From assembly GCA_964491015.1 (NCBI GenBank), contig CAZBEY010000003.1:1-64000 (forward strand): a stretch of 64,000 nt of DNA. Direction: 5' to 3'. The stretch's first letter is position 1. Each line of letters starts with the position of its first letter. Under the pieces are notes generated by a model, which ran no database searches, was not told where the DNA came from, and was given only the letters and a program-made list of their open reading frames with translations. The translations under genes were made by a program, and so were the position numbers. This document shows, piece by piece, positions 43,912 through 51,842 of this stretch. The DNA comes from JADFRD01 sp964491015. GTDB lineage: Bacteria; Fidelibacterota; Marinisomatia; Marinisomatales; TCS55.

Positions 43912-45404
43912 TATCCCTCTACCAATAATTCTTCTCGAAGAGTTCGGAATTTTATGATGGCATTAAAAATTCCATCCGCAATTTTTTGTCGATACACAGG
44001 TTGCTTCATGCGGGCCTCTTCAGTCGTGTTTGAGAGAAAGCCAGTTTCAATGAGTACATTGGGCATGCTTGCTCCTACCAGTACAACAAATCCTGCTTGC
44101 TTTACGCCCCGGTTTGTACTGTTCAATCTTTTTCCTAATTCTTCTTGAATAAGAGCAGCTAATTCTTCACTTTCTTTCATGAACATTGATTGAGCCATCG
44201 TTGCCATGATTAAATTTTCTCCGGTTAATTCTTTATATTTTTCACCGCTGCGTTCTTCCATTTTGATTACTGAATTTTCGCGATGTGCCAATTCAATGGC
44301 ATCATCGGATTTTCCTTGTTTAAGCAGGAAGGTCTCAAATCCCCTGGCTGATCGATTTGGATTGCTGTTGCAGTGGATACTTACAAACATTTTACCATTA
44401 TTTTCATTTGCAATTTTGGTCCGTTTCCACAGAGGAATAAAAACATCTTCATCTCGAGTATACACTACATTAATATTGGTTTTCTTTTCCAGAAGGAGCC
44501 CCAGTCTCTTGGTGATATCCAATACAATATCTTTCTCACGTGTTCCCTTTTTCCCGACGGTACCTCCATCCTTCCCGCCATGACCTGCATCTAACACCAC
44601 GGCATCTAATTGCCATCTTTCTCTCAAGGCTCTGATGCGATCTGCGCTTTTATTAAATGGAGTGCGTAATGTAATTACAATCTTAGTCGGATCTGGGCTT
44701 TGAAACACTTCATGCCCTATAATATCTGATCGAAGACGAAATGCTAATTGAGCAGATTCTGCAAATTGATGTGCAGTGACTTTTGCCACAACGCCTCTGG
44801 TATCCGCTTTTTTTATTTTTGTAGTATCAACAAGTCCGTCCTGAATAGTGAGATAAAACCATCCATTTTCATGGATAAATGAACTGATATGACCTTCGTC
44901 AAATTGCTGTCGTGTATAAAGAGTTAAAATTGTTCCATTTGATTTTTGATCAATTTCTAAATTTGTGATATTGAAATTGACCACATTAATATCTAGTCTC
45001 ATTTTTTTTGGATCATAAGATAATCCGGGTAAAACTGTTTTTTTTAGAATATTTAAAAAGGGAACGGTCGGCAAATAAATATCATCATCCTTTTCTCTGG
45101 CAAAGACAGGCATGTGATAAACTTCTTCATCCACTAAAACATAACTTGAATTGTTCGAAATTTTTATACGTTTATCCGAAAAATAAAGCACCATTTTTTT
45201 TCTGTCACTATTTATATAAGGTTGTCTGGAAGTTAGAATTTCAGACAAATTTTTTGCCGAAATATATGATGGATTATCACCCAATATTTTTAGTTCTGAT
45301 TCCTGTTTATTTACACTATTATATACGGTTATTGAGGCGTTCATCCATGATGAACAAAAAAGGATCACTAATAGACGATTTATAATAATGTTTCTACGAA
45401 TCAT
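43911..45404 (-). CDS. N-acetylmuramoyl-L-alanine amidase (Amidase_3)
   Basis: This exported amidase cleaves peptide stems from peptidoglycan. The 497-residue protein has a signal peptide, an N-terminal copper-amine-oxidase-like/AMIN-type region (about 30-260) that may bind the wall, and a zinc amidase domain from about residue 270. Zinc ligands and motifs: VVLDAGHGGKDGG (His), a later glutamate, SIHCNSN (His), and the catalytic glutamate in PNVLIETGFLSN. The domain order resembles AmiC/LytC relatives. Its stop overlaps the start of murI. Confidence 0.92.
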   Translation of the reverse strand: MIRRNIIINRLLVILFCSSWMNASITVYNSVNKQESELKILGDNPSYISAKNLSEILTSRQPYINSDRKKMVLYFSDKRIKISNNSSYVLVDEEVYHMPVFAREKDDDIYLPTVPFLNILKKTVLPGLSYDPKKMRLDINVVNFNITNLEIDQKSNGTILTLYTRQQFDEGHISSFIHENGWFYLTIQDGLVDTTKIKKADTRGVVAKVTAHQFAESAQLAFRLRSDIIGHEVFQSPDPTKIVITLRTPFNKSADRIRALRERWQLDAVVLDAGHGGKDGGTVGKKGTREKDIVLDITKRLGLLLEKKTNINVVYTRDEDVFIPLWKRTKIANENNGKMFVSIHCNSNPNRSARGFETFLLKQGKSDDAIELAHRENSVIKMEERSGEKYKELTGENLIMATMAQSMFMKESEELAALIQEELGKRLNSTNRGVKQAGFVVLVGASMPNVLIETGFLSNTTEEARMKQPVYRQKIADGIFNAIIKFRTLREELLVEG

Positions 45405-45448
45405 AGGCGGGAAGTTATTCTTATAAAAACAACCTCTGCAATGGTACT

Positions 45449-47245
45449 CTATAAATTTATTTGGATCGCTAACGCACCGATTTTATGCGAAGTTCCAAGA
45501 AGCGCGTAGGTTGACCATCTAACTCGGCATCTAAGAAAAACTCGGTAATTATCTTTTTTAAATATTTGAATTCTTGTTCCTATTTGCTGACCATTGTTAC
45601 TAACGGCGATGCTGTTCATTTCTCCCGGAAGATTAAGACCCCAAAAATAAATTCTGCTATTATAATCGTTGATTTTAGATATAATCCAGATGACTGTAGA
45701 GCTAAAATGTTCCCCTTTGAATGCTATTCTTGTTTCTAATCCGTATCCGTGAGAAGCGTTTTTATTAAATGTTGCTATATTTATTTGCCAACGGATATTT
45801 ACTCGTTTATTTATTTTGTACTGATATTGCCATTTTGAAGTCACTCGTTTGATTTCAGAGAAATTTATATTATTGGGGAATCCTTTCTCATCTGATGTTT
45901 GTGACTTCTGTTTGAATTGCATTGTTAATTGATGTTCCGGATTAGACCATTTCCAACGAATTCCGTATTCCTGTTTGATTAAGCGATATGGAGAATGATT
46001 ATCTTCTTCAATTTTTTGGGCAATGTCACTATATATTGCAAAACTATGTTTCTGTATTTTAACCTTGACGTTCTGAAAAATACCCATTTCTCCATCATTA
46101 AACCCTTTCCATTCTGAGAATGGTTGTGAACGGTAAGTCCTAAAATGATGTGGATATGATCGTATGGTAATCAAATATTTGACCCTATCCAATCTATATA
46201 GCACACCTGATAAAAAGGAAAAGTACTGTGTATTATGAATCGCACTTTCACCGAACCACTCCCAATTTTGCCATTTGCCTGACGTAAAAACAGATCTCGA
46301 TCCGTTAGAGACGGTGGACCCGTTTAAATCAACAACTTGCTGATTGTTGATAATAATACCAACCTGATTGCTCAAATACTCATTACTCCACAAGATTGTA
46401 GATGATCTCTCTTTTAAATTGTTTTCAACTTTCAAATCATTTTCTGTTATATGCAAACCTGTTTCATCGATATTGATTTCTCCATTCTCCACTTTTCCGT
46501 CCTGGAATGTATTCCCAATTGAAATCATCATTATTCCATAGCCGGTTTTCCATTGAACCCCAAGCCCTTTTGTACTCCAGTATTCATTACTTGACCGATA
46601 CGGTTTCAATCCTTTCCCTTTTCTGGTGATAACGTTGATTGTTTCAAATCCCTTATAAGCCGGGGTTGCCCTCCATGTGATTAAACCATAACCTCCTTCC
46701 AACTGATGATCGCCCACAATCCATTGTATTGATTTAGTCTTCCCCTGAAAATTAAAAACCGCATGGTCTAATATATTTTGTTCACCCGGGTCATTTTCAA
46801 ATAACAATTCAGCATTATAATTACGAATTGATGCTGATGTTCGTAGATCATGTCGAACACCGTTTGTCATCGTAATTTTTTCTCGGATATATCCATAGAT
46901 CTGCGGCTCACTGGTCATGCTAATATTATTGATTAACATTTTAACCGATTTGGATAATTGATTACTCTTTTTCAATTCGTCTAAAGTTTTTATCTGACTT
47001 AGTAGTTCCTGATCTTCTGAAGAGATTATGGAAATATTCGATAGAATTTGCATGACACTTTTTAAGTTCTGTTTTTCGGTTAACAAACTATTTAAATATA
47101 TGATATCCTCTTCCGGGATTATGACATCAGAATCATATCCAAATTGATTTAGGATTTCCTCTGTGGAGTTTACTTTATCAGCGGAGGGAAAACCCCACAC
47201 CCATGTAATGAGAAATATCCAAATAATTGTGTGTTGAAAATGCAT
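45449..47245 (-). CDS. Predicted outer-membrane barrel with N-terminal helix-hairpin-helix-like region
   Basis: This 598-residue protein has a signal peptide (1-19). Residues about 22-110 are helical with repeated short helices like the ComEA-type helix-hairpin-helix domains that precede barrels in Bacteroidetes proteins. The remaining ~480 residues are tyrosine/tryptophan-rich beta strands (GGYGLITWRATPAY, STKGLGVQWKTGYGIMMISIG) and end in an aliphatic strand. No enzyme motif is seen. Its first 68 bases overlap the end of the upstream outer-membrane protein gene in another frame, so the two are coupled. Confidence 0.65.
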   Translation of the reverse strand: MHFQHTIIWIFLITWVWGFPSADKVNSTEEILNQFGYDSDVIIPEEDIIYLNSLLTEKQNLKSVMQILSNISIISSEDQELLSQIKTLDELKKSNQLSKSVKMLINNISMTSEPQIYGYIREKITMTNGVRHDLRTSASIRNYNAELLFENDPGEQNILDHAVFNFQGKTKSIQWIVGDHQLEGGYGLITWRATPAYKGFETINVITRKGKGLKPYRSSNEYWSTKGLGVQWKTGYGIMMISIGNTFQDGKVENGEINIDETGLHITENDLKVENNLKERSSTILWSNEYLSNQVGIIINNQQVVDLNGSTVSNGSRSVFTSGKWQNWEWFGESAIHNTQYFSFLSGVLYRLDRVKYLITIRSYPHHFRTYRSQPFSEWKGFNDGEMGIFQNVKVKIQKHSFAIYSDIAQKIEEDNHSPYRLIKQEYGIRWKWSNPEHQLTMQFKQKSQTSDEKGFPNNINFSEIKRVTSKWQYQYKINKRVNIRWQINIATFNKNASHGYGLETRIAFKGEHFSSTVIWIISKINDYNSRIYFWGLNLPGEMNSIAVSNNGQQIGTRIQIFKKDNYRVFLRCRVRWSTYALLGTSHKIGALAIQINL

Positions 47246-48059
47246 AATTGATTGTTATTGTTTTATAGTCAATATTCAATCCCAGTGTTAATTGGTTTGG
47301 CGACGTCACATGACCGATACAAACGTCGATCCATGGCATTAACATGAATTGCCCGCCAAATTTTATTCGGCTGTCATTGAGAGTTTCTTTTTCCCACTCG
47401 AGTATTAATTTGAGCTTTTTTGATGGATCATACAAAATCCCCGATGAAATAACCTGTGGTAAAGGTTCTTTGGATCTGCTAATTGTTGGCGCATTGATAT
47501 TTCTTAGACTGCCAAACCAGTTAATGTTATCATCTAAAGAAGCTCTCCATCCAAGATTAAACCCTATGCTGTTATCATGACCATACTCTTTGATTTTCAA
47601 ATCATAGACCATTATTGATGCGCCCAACATCCATTTCTTTTTGATCCTTTTACCTGTCACAATCCCCAAAATAGTTTCCCTATATAACTGATCTCCGAAA
47701 ACACTTTCTCCGACTGAAATATTCCAATGATGAAACGCCCCGGCTGCGACAGCACTGTGATGGCTCAAGGCCTTCAGTGAAAATTTTTCTCCCCATACAA
47801 CACCAAAGTTGATTTTTTCAAACAGCATAACACTGGCCGGATCGCTAAAAATACCAATCGGATTTGATTGAGTATTTACCAATAGATATCCGGATGCAAC
47901 AGATGCCGGGTCAGAGGGATAATGTTCAAAGGCTCCAAAAAGTTGATCCTGTTCAATGGCAACTAAAATTACAAAAACGGTTACGGTTCTTTTAACTTTT
48001 AGAGCGATAGTTATGACTCCATATATGAGAAAAGTTGAAATCAGAAACCCAACAGACAT
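47178..48059 (-). CDS. Predicted outer-membrane protein (PorV/FadL-like pattern)
   Basis: This is a 293-residue protein. The N-terminus has two hydrophobic stretches (about 5-19 and 25-34), so the true signal peptide may start inside, but no standard in-frame start precedes the second. The mature part begins with SDPASVASGYLLVNTQSNP and FSDPASVM, similar to the early region of PorV/PorQ or FadL-like barrels. It then alternates beta strands to a phenylalanine-ending C-terminus (GVGFSLR). It is likely paired with the downstream barrel gene. A role in type IX secretion is possible but unproven. Confidence 0.55.
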   Translation of the reverse strand: MSVGFLISTFLIYGVITIALKVKRTVTVFVILVAIEQDQLFGAFEHYPSDPASVASGYLLVNTQSNPIGIFSDPASVMLFEKINFGVVWGEKFSLKALSHHSAVAAGAFHHWNISVGESVFGDQLYRETILGIVTGKRIKKKWMLGASIMVYDLKIKEYGHDNSIGFNLGWRASLDDNINWFGSLRNINAPTISRSKEPLPQVISSGILYDPSKKLKLILEWEKETLNDSRIKFGGQFMLMPWIDVCIGHVTSPNQLTLGLNIDYKTITINYAFSTHNYLDISHYMGVGFSLR

Positions 48060-48184
48060 TATATCCCTATTTTAATAAATAAATTGCTCCAGAAAAAACT
48101 AATACTTGAATTGCTTCACATTCTCCAATGTTGGAACAAATTCATTAGGAAAAGTTTACACAACATTTTGTCAATAAACAACTA

Positions 48185-48203
48185 CGCCCCGTCAAACGGG
48201 GCG
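48185..48203 (-). terminator. Strong GC hairpin after the small membrane-protein genes
   Basis: CGCCCCGT and ACGGGGCG form a perfect 8-bp stem with a three-base loop, 34 bases past the stop of the minus-strand gene ending at 48237. The following minus-strand sequence is only moderately T-rich. It probably acts as terminator or 3' stabiliser. Confidence 0.65.
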
Positions 48204-48236
48204 CAGCATTTTAAAATGGATATTATTGGCTGTGGA

Positions 48237-48449
48237 TTACTTTTTGGAGCTCATAGCAACAAGAAAAATCAGCGCCAACAAACCTGCCAGGCCTGCGTCG
48301 CCAAATTGTCCCATTAATCTACCTACTCCTGCAATCACGCCAAATGGATCGTCAAATAATATACCAATGACGATACCGAGGACCACCAGCGTTTTCAGCA
48401 GGTCGGTAATTTTGGCTATCCATTCATTTACTTGGTCAAAAGCATTCAT
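48237..48449 (-). CDS. Small membrane protein, paralogue B (70 residues)
   Basis: This protein has two likely membrane helices (about 17-33 and 52-66) around a glycine-rich loop, and ends in SSKK. The second helix, AGLAGLLALIFLVAM, is nearly identical to that of the neighbouring 69-residue protein, so the genes are tandem paralogues. A perfect AGGAGG ribosome binding site sits six to seven bases before ATG 48449, which suggests high expression. I cannot name a family. The two-helix layout recalls VirB2/TrbC-type pilins or small pore-forming peptides, but this is speculation. Confidence 0.75.
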   Translation of the reverse strand: MNAFDQVNEWIAKITDLLKTLVVLGIVIGILFDDPFGVIAGVGRLMGQFGDAGLAGLLALIFLVAMSSKK

Positions 48450-48472
48450 ATTTCCTCCTATGATGAGTTTAT

Positions 48473-48526
48473 CAGGATCAAACGGGGATCGAATGTAAAA
48501 ACGAGCCCCGTTGTAACTTCATCCTG
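48473..48526. other. Long imperfect hairpin between the two small membrane-protein genes
   Basis: AACGGGG (48481-48487) pairs with CCCCGTT (48506-48512), extended by CAGGAT / ATCCTG as an outer stem and CG/CG inside. No T-run follows on the minus strand, so it may stabilise the upstream message or tune the ratio of the two products rather than end transcription. Confidence 0.6.
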
Positions 48527-48529
48527 TTA

Positions 48530-48739
48530 TTATCCCACCATGGAAACGAGAAATAGCAATGCTAATAGACCCGCGAGTCCACCATCTAGAAACGTATTTA
48601 CCAAATCAACTATTCCACCAACCGGATCAAATCCTGTTGCGTATAGAATGTTGGCAAAAACGAAGAATACAATTAAGCCTTTAATGAGACTTACTATTCC
48701 TGCTACGACACTATTGACGGTTGAGCTTACATCAGCCAT
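48530..48739 (-). CDS. Small membrane protein, paralogue A (69 residues)
   Basis: This protein shares the layout of its neighbour: a short polar N-terminus with VN near residue 8, a first hydrophobic helix (about 18-33), a loop with FDPVGGIVDLV, and a second helix GLAGLLALLFLVSM at the end. The ribosome binding site AAGGAGG lies seven bases before ATG 48739. It is the first gene of the pair and has no recognisable signal peptidase site. Function unknown. Confidence 0.75.
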   Translation of the reverse strand: MADVSSTVNSVVAGIVSLIKGLIVFFVFANILYATGFDPVGGIVDLVNTFLDGGLAGLLALLFLVSMVG

Positions 48740-48906
48740 GATGTTCCTCCTTGGTTTGGTTATTAGAGATACGAAGGCCGACTGCCCCCGTTAGTTTGGT
48801 ATGTTTTTCTTGATTGAGATGTAATTTCAATATCTTCAATTCGTCCGAATTTAAGCACTTTTCAATATTTATCAACATTTTTATTCCATGGGAGAATTTT
48901 CATTGT

Positions 48907-49818
48907 TTATCCACGCTTATTGACGGAAAATGATCTAGCGCCTCGGATCACAGCATCTACTACCAAGTATCGGGTTAACCAATAATGGTCACAAAATTGA
49001 TGTGTTTTCTGTGCCCCCCAGCGCACAATTGGATTGAAGAGACTATACCCTTTTATGGAATGAATCCATTGACCTCCTAATTGATTCGTATATTGAGGAA
49101 ATTGAGTAATTAACGACGATAAATTGTGTTTACCATATTGAAACATTAATTCACAGAATGTGTCCAGACTGCGTTTATGATGGTGTTCGCTCACTGCTTT
49201 TGATGAGAATCTCAAAGAATCCGGATATACTTCCCAAAGGCGTATTGCCAGCTCGGTGTCTTCACCGCCGTACGTGGTAATTTTTTCATCAAAAAGATCA
49301 ATGATTTCGAATACTGATCGCCTTATAGATGTATTATTAAATAAGAAATATTGGAAATTGATTCGTTCTCGTTCACCGAACTGTCGCGCTCCCCTTCTTC
49401 GATCATATAGATATTTATCCAAGGCATTTTCCGGCTCCTTCTTCGGAATTGTACTGTCTCCAATCACGCCGACTACATTATTATGAGACAAAATCTCTAT
49501 GTGTGACCTAATCCAGTTTTCCCCAACAACCATATCACTGTCTAAAAAGCAGATAATTTCACTGTTGCCGGCTTTGATTCCTGTATTTCTTGCAGAAGCT
49601 AAACCCATATTTTGCTCATGGTGGATAATAGTAACATTCGGTTTCTTGGAAAATGACCTGAGCAATTCAGGTGTTTGATCGGTTGATCCATCATCAATTA
49701 AGAATATTTTTATTGAATTATCATAGTCCTGATTGAGGACGCTGCTTACACATTTTTCAACAATATGGGCACTATTGTAGCAAGGGATTACCAAATCAAT
49801 TGTTGGACAATAATTCAA
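48907..49818 (-). CDS. Family 2 glycosyltransferase
   Basis: This 303-residue GT-A enzyme probably adds sugars to a surface polysaccharide. The start DLVIPCYNSAHIVEKCVSS, the first aspartates in FLIDDGSTDQTPELL, and the DxD-type metal site CFLDSDMVV are clear. The acceptor-region motif GGEDTELAIRLW is typical of GT2 polysaccharide enzymes. Its start overlaps the stop of the next glycosyltransferase gene by four bases. Confidence 0.93.
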   Translation of the reverse strand: MNYCPTIDLVIPCYNSAHIVEKCVSSVLNQDYDNSIKIFLIDDGSTDQTPELLRSFSKKPNVTIIHHEQNMGLASARNTGIKAGNSEIICFLDSDMVVGENWIRSHIEILSHNNVVGVIGDSTIPKKEPENALDKYLYDRRRGARQFGERERINFQYFLFNNTSIRRSVFEIIDLFDEKITTYGGEDTELAIRLWEVYPDSLRFSSKAVSEHHHKRSLDTFCELMFQYGKHNLSSLITQFPQYTNQLGGQWIHSIKGYSLFNPIVRWGAQKTHQFCDHYWLTRYLVVDAVIRGARSFSVNKRG

Positions 49819-50903
49819 GTGATTCCCCTTTCTTTATAATAGCGGTAAAGGACATCGGCGGTATTGTGCAGATCATGATATTTTCTTACCCAATCTCTAC
49901 TTCGTTTTTTAAGTTTCATAACTTTTTCCGGATTTTTTAGGAGTTCAGCCAGCACTTTTTTAAGATTGTTCCCTGTTACATTCACAAATGGATGGTCCGG
50001 GATAAAATCGACATATTTTGGAATCAATTCTGTGACACAGCAAAGCCCCATAGAAAGCGCCTCTACTGAATTCATACCATACCCCCATCCGCCGCGATTG
50101 TGGACCTGATCGATCAAAATATCACACGATTGTTTTAGCTGTTGGGCTTTCTTGTAGGGCATATTTTCAATGAGCACGAATTTAATTTTCCCATCTTTTT
50201 CCAGTTTTTCACAAATGGGAATAATGGTTTCACTGCCCTTGTAATATCGATTGGTGGGACTGTGACAGATTCGTATTGGTTTGTGAACGGATAGCGGTTC
50301 TCCGTGCTGACTTGTGTCAAACGGGAGAAATAAATACTTTAAGTTCGGATGTTTTTCAATGAGGTCAAGTTCGCTGGTTACATTCAAGCTGCTTGCTTTA
50401 TCTATGGTTTCAATGACGCCTCTGGTTCGCATATCCTGCCCATGATAGGTGCAAACAATAGGTTTTCTCAATTCCTTCAATTTATTCACGAATCTTCCAT
50501 CCCTGTAGAATTCTAATCCCCAATCCAAGTGATAAATATCATAATTCAACAGATCCAATTCTTTAATGGCTGGCTCAACTTTAAAACTCCACAGCCAATC
50601 TCGAAATTGAAAATACCATTTTTCCAGTATTGAATTGGGTTTCCATACCGGAGGGTAACCTTCTTTCTCTTTATAATCGCCCCCGACTCCTTTGGCCAGT
50701 TGGTAATATCGATGTCTGTTCATCATATACCAAGGACTTGCTTTTACCAACGGCAGATTTAAACAAATCCCTGGATTATAATCATGCTTTGTATGATACA
50801 GAGTAATAAATGTGCATTCATTGCCTCGCTCCTCGTGGGCTTGCTTCCATTGGCTGAGAGTGCCAACTGTATTTTCGGGGGCGATATATAGGATTTTTTT
50901 AAT
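49815..50903 (-). CDS. Glycosyltransferase (GT-B, GT4-like) with probable ATT start
   Basis: The conserved protein begins well before the first ATG/TTG. From 50903 the frame reads IKKILYIAPENTVGTLSQWK, a typical GT-B N-terminus, and runs without a stop to 49815 (362 residues). The only start that keeps this part is ATT 50903-50901, seven bases after GAGG and seven bases past the stop of the preceding gene. TTG 50750 would remove 51 residues, including the first Rossmann strand. Later features are ICHSPTNRYYKGSE and the C-terminal nucleotide-binding region GGWGYGMNSVEALSMGL. It probably acts in the surface-polysaccharide pathway. Either a genuine rare start or a mutated ATG explains the 5' end. 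Confidence 0.8.
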   Translation of the reverse strand: MKKILYIAPENTVGTLSQWKQAHEERGNECTFITLYHTKHDYNPGICLNLPLVKASPWYMMNRHRYYQLAKGVGGDYKEKEGYPPVWKPNSILEKWYFQFRDWLWSFKVEPAIKELDLLNYDIYHLDWGLEFYRDGRFVNKLKELRKPIVCTYHGQDMRTRGVIETIDKASSLNVTSELDLIEKHPNLKYLFLPFDTSQHGEPLSVHKPIRICHSPTNRYYKGSETIIPICEKLEKDGKIKFVLIENMPYKKAQQLKQSCDILIDQVHNRGGWGYGMNSVEALSMGLCCVTELIPKYVDFIPDHPFVNVTGNNLKKVLAELLKNPEKVMKLKKRSRDWVRKYHDLHNTADVLYRYYKERGIT

Positions 50904-50912
50904 TGCGAGACC

Positions 50913-51569
50913 TCACTTTGAATTCTTTTTAAAAATAAAGGCATAATCATCAAAACTGTTCGAATAGCTGAATTTTCCATGAAAGTTATAATAAAGCAAT
51001 TCAATATTCATTTTTTTCATATTATCTATTAAATCTTTTACAGTGCTTCCCCACTGAAAAACATGGTGCACATCTCTCCAAATTTTCCCGTGTTCTGAAT
51101 TAAGTTCATACGTTTTATTTATCAAGTTTTGAGATAATGGGTGCTCTCTTTCAAATGGTTCATGCTGAAAATATTCATCAAAACCCAAATCCAACAAACG
51201 GATTGTTTTGTCGGTTTTATTGAACATTTGGTTAAAAATCACAAAATATTTCGTTTTTTCAGAATACAATTCTAAAACTTCATCCCAGCCCGGATTAACT
51301 TGATGAAGAAGCACATCAAATAAATAAATTGCATCGACATTCTCAATTTCTGATATGGCTTTAGTATCTGCAAAATTCATTTCTATCGATTTAATCTGAT
51401 TTAAGGTTTTACATGAATTTAAATATTCTTGAGTGGGTTTTGTGTCTATTTGAATTACTCTGGAAACATGATATTTTCTAATTGAATAAAAAGAATATGC
51501 TCCGTGAATTTTATAAATACAACCAAGGTCAACATTGGTCTTGATATCTCCATCGGCTAATTCGAACAA
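50913..51569 (-). CDS. Methyltransferase-like protein, uncertain 5' end
   Basis: From TTG 51569 the product has 218 residues. NVDLGCIYKIHGAYSFYS followed by VIQIDTKPT looks like SAM motifs I and II of a class I methyltransferase. FADTKAISEIENVDAIYLFDVLLHQ fits the motif III/IV region. Plausible coding sequence (YGYPIYFNRSKKQLIDAL) continues upstream of the TTG, but the nearest ATG (51636) is in a different frame. One extra base near 51625 would explain this. The gene may therefore be slightly broken. It lies in the polysaccharide cluster. Confidence 0.6.
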   Translation of the reverse strand: MFELADGDIKTNVDLGCIYKIHGAYSFYSIRKYHVSRVIQIDTKPTQEYLNSCKTLNQIKSIEMNFADTKAISEIENVDAIYLFDVLLHQVNPGWDEVLELYSEKTKYFVIFNQMFNKTDKTIRLLDLGFDEYFQHEPFEREHPLSQNLINKTYELNSEHGKIWRDVHHVFQWGSTVKDLIDNMKKMNIELLYYNFHGKFSYSNSFDDYAFIFKKNSK

Positions 51570-51842
51570 TGCATCAATTAATTGTTTCTTTGATCGATTA
51601 AAATAAATGGGATAACCGTATCTTAGTTTTGCTCATTTTCCATAAATGCCTTTACGAATTCTTTTTAATCTTATGATTTTTTCATTCCTTTATCAAAGTG
51701 TTGTTTGGCTAATAAATCTTGTCATCGTTTTAATGGGTTCTTTTAGGATTATATATTTTGCTTTCATATTTGACTATACTATTTCCGGATATAATATGTA
51801 ATGTCCAATGAAATTAATACAATTTATTAATATGATGATTTT

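Noticed and set aside
50759..51004. Separate small minus-strand gene upstream of the glycosyltransferase
   Set aside because: Its frame overlaps the conserved N-terminus of the glycosyltransferase gene, which is the better explanation. The small product has no family-like sequence.
51770..51795. Promoter with TTGACT and TATAAT before the sulfatase gene
   Set aside because: The spacer is only 14 bases, too short for a standard sigma-70 promoter, and AT-rich DNA gives such matches by chance.
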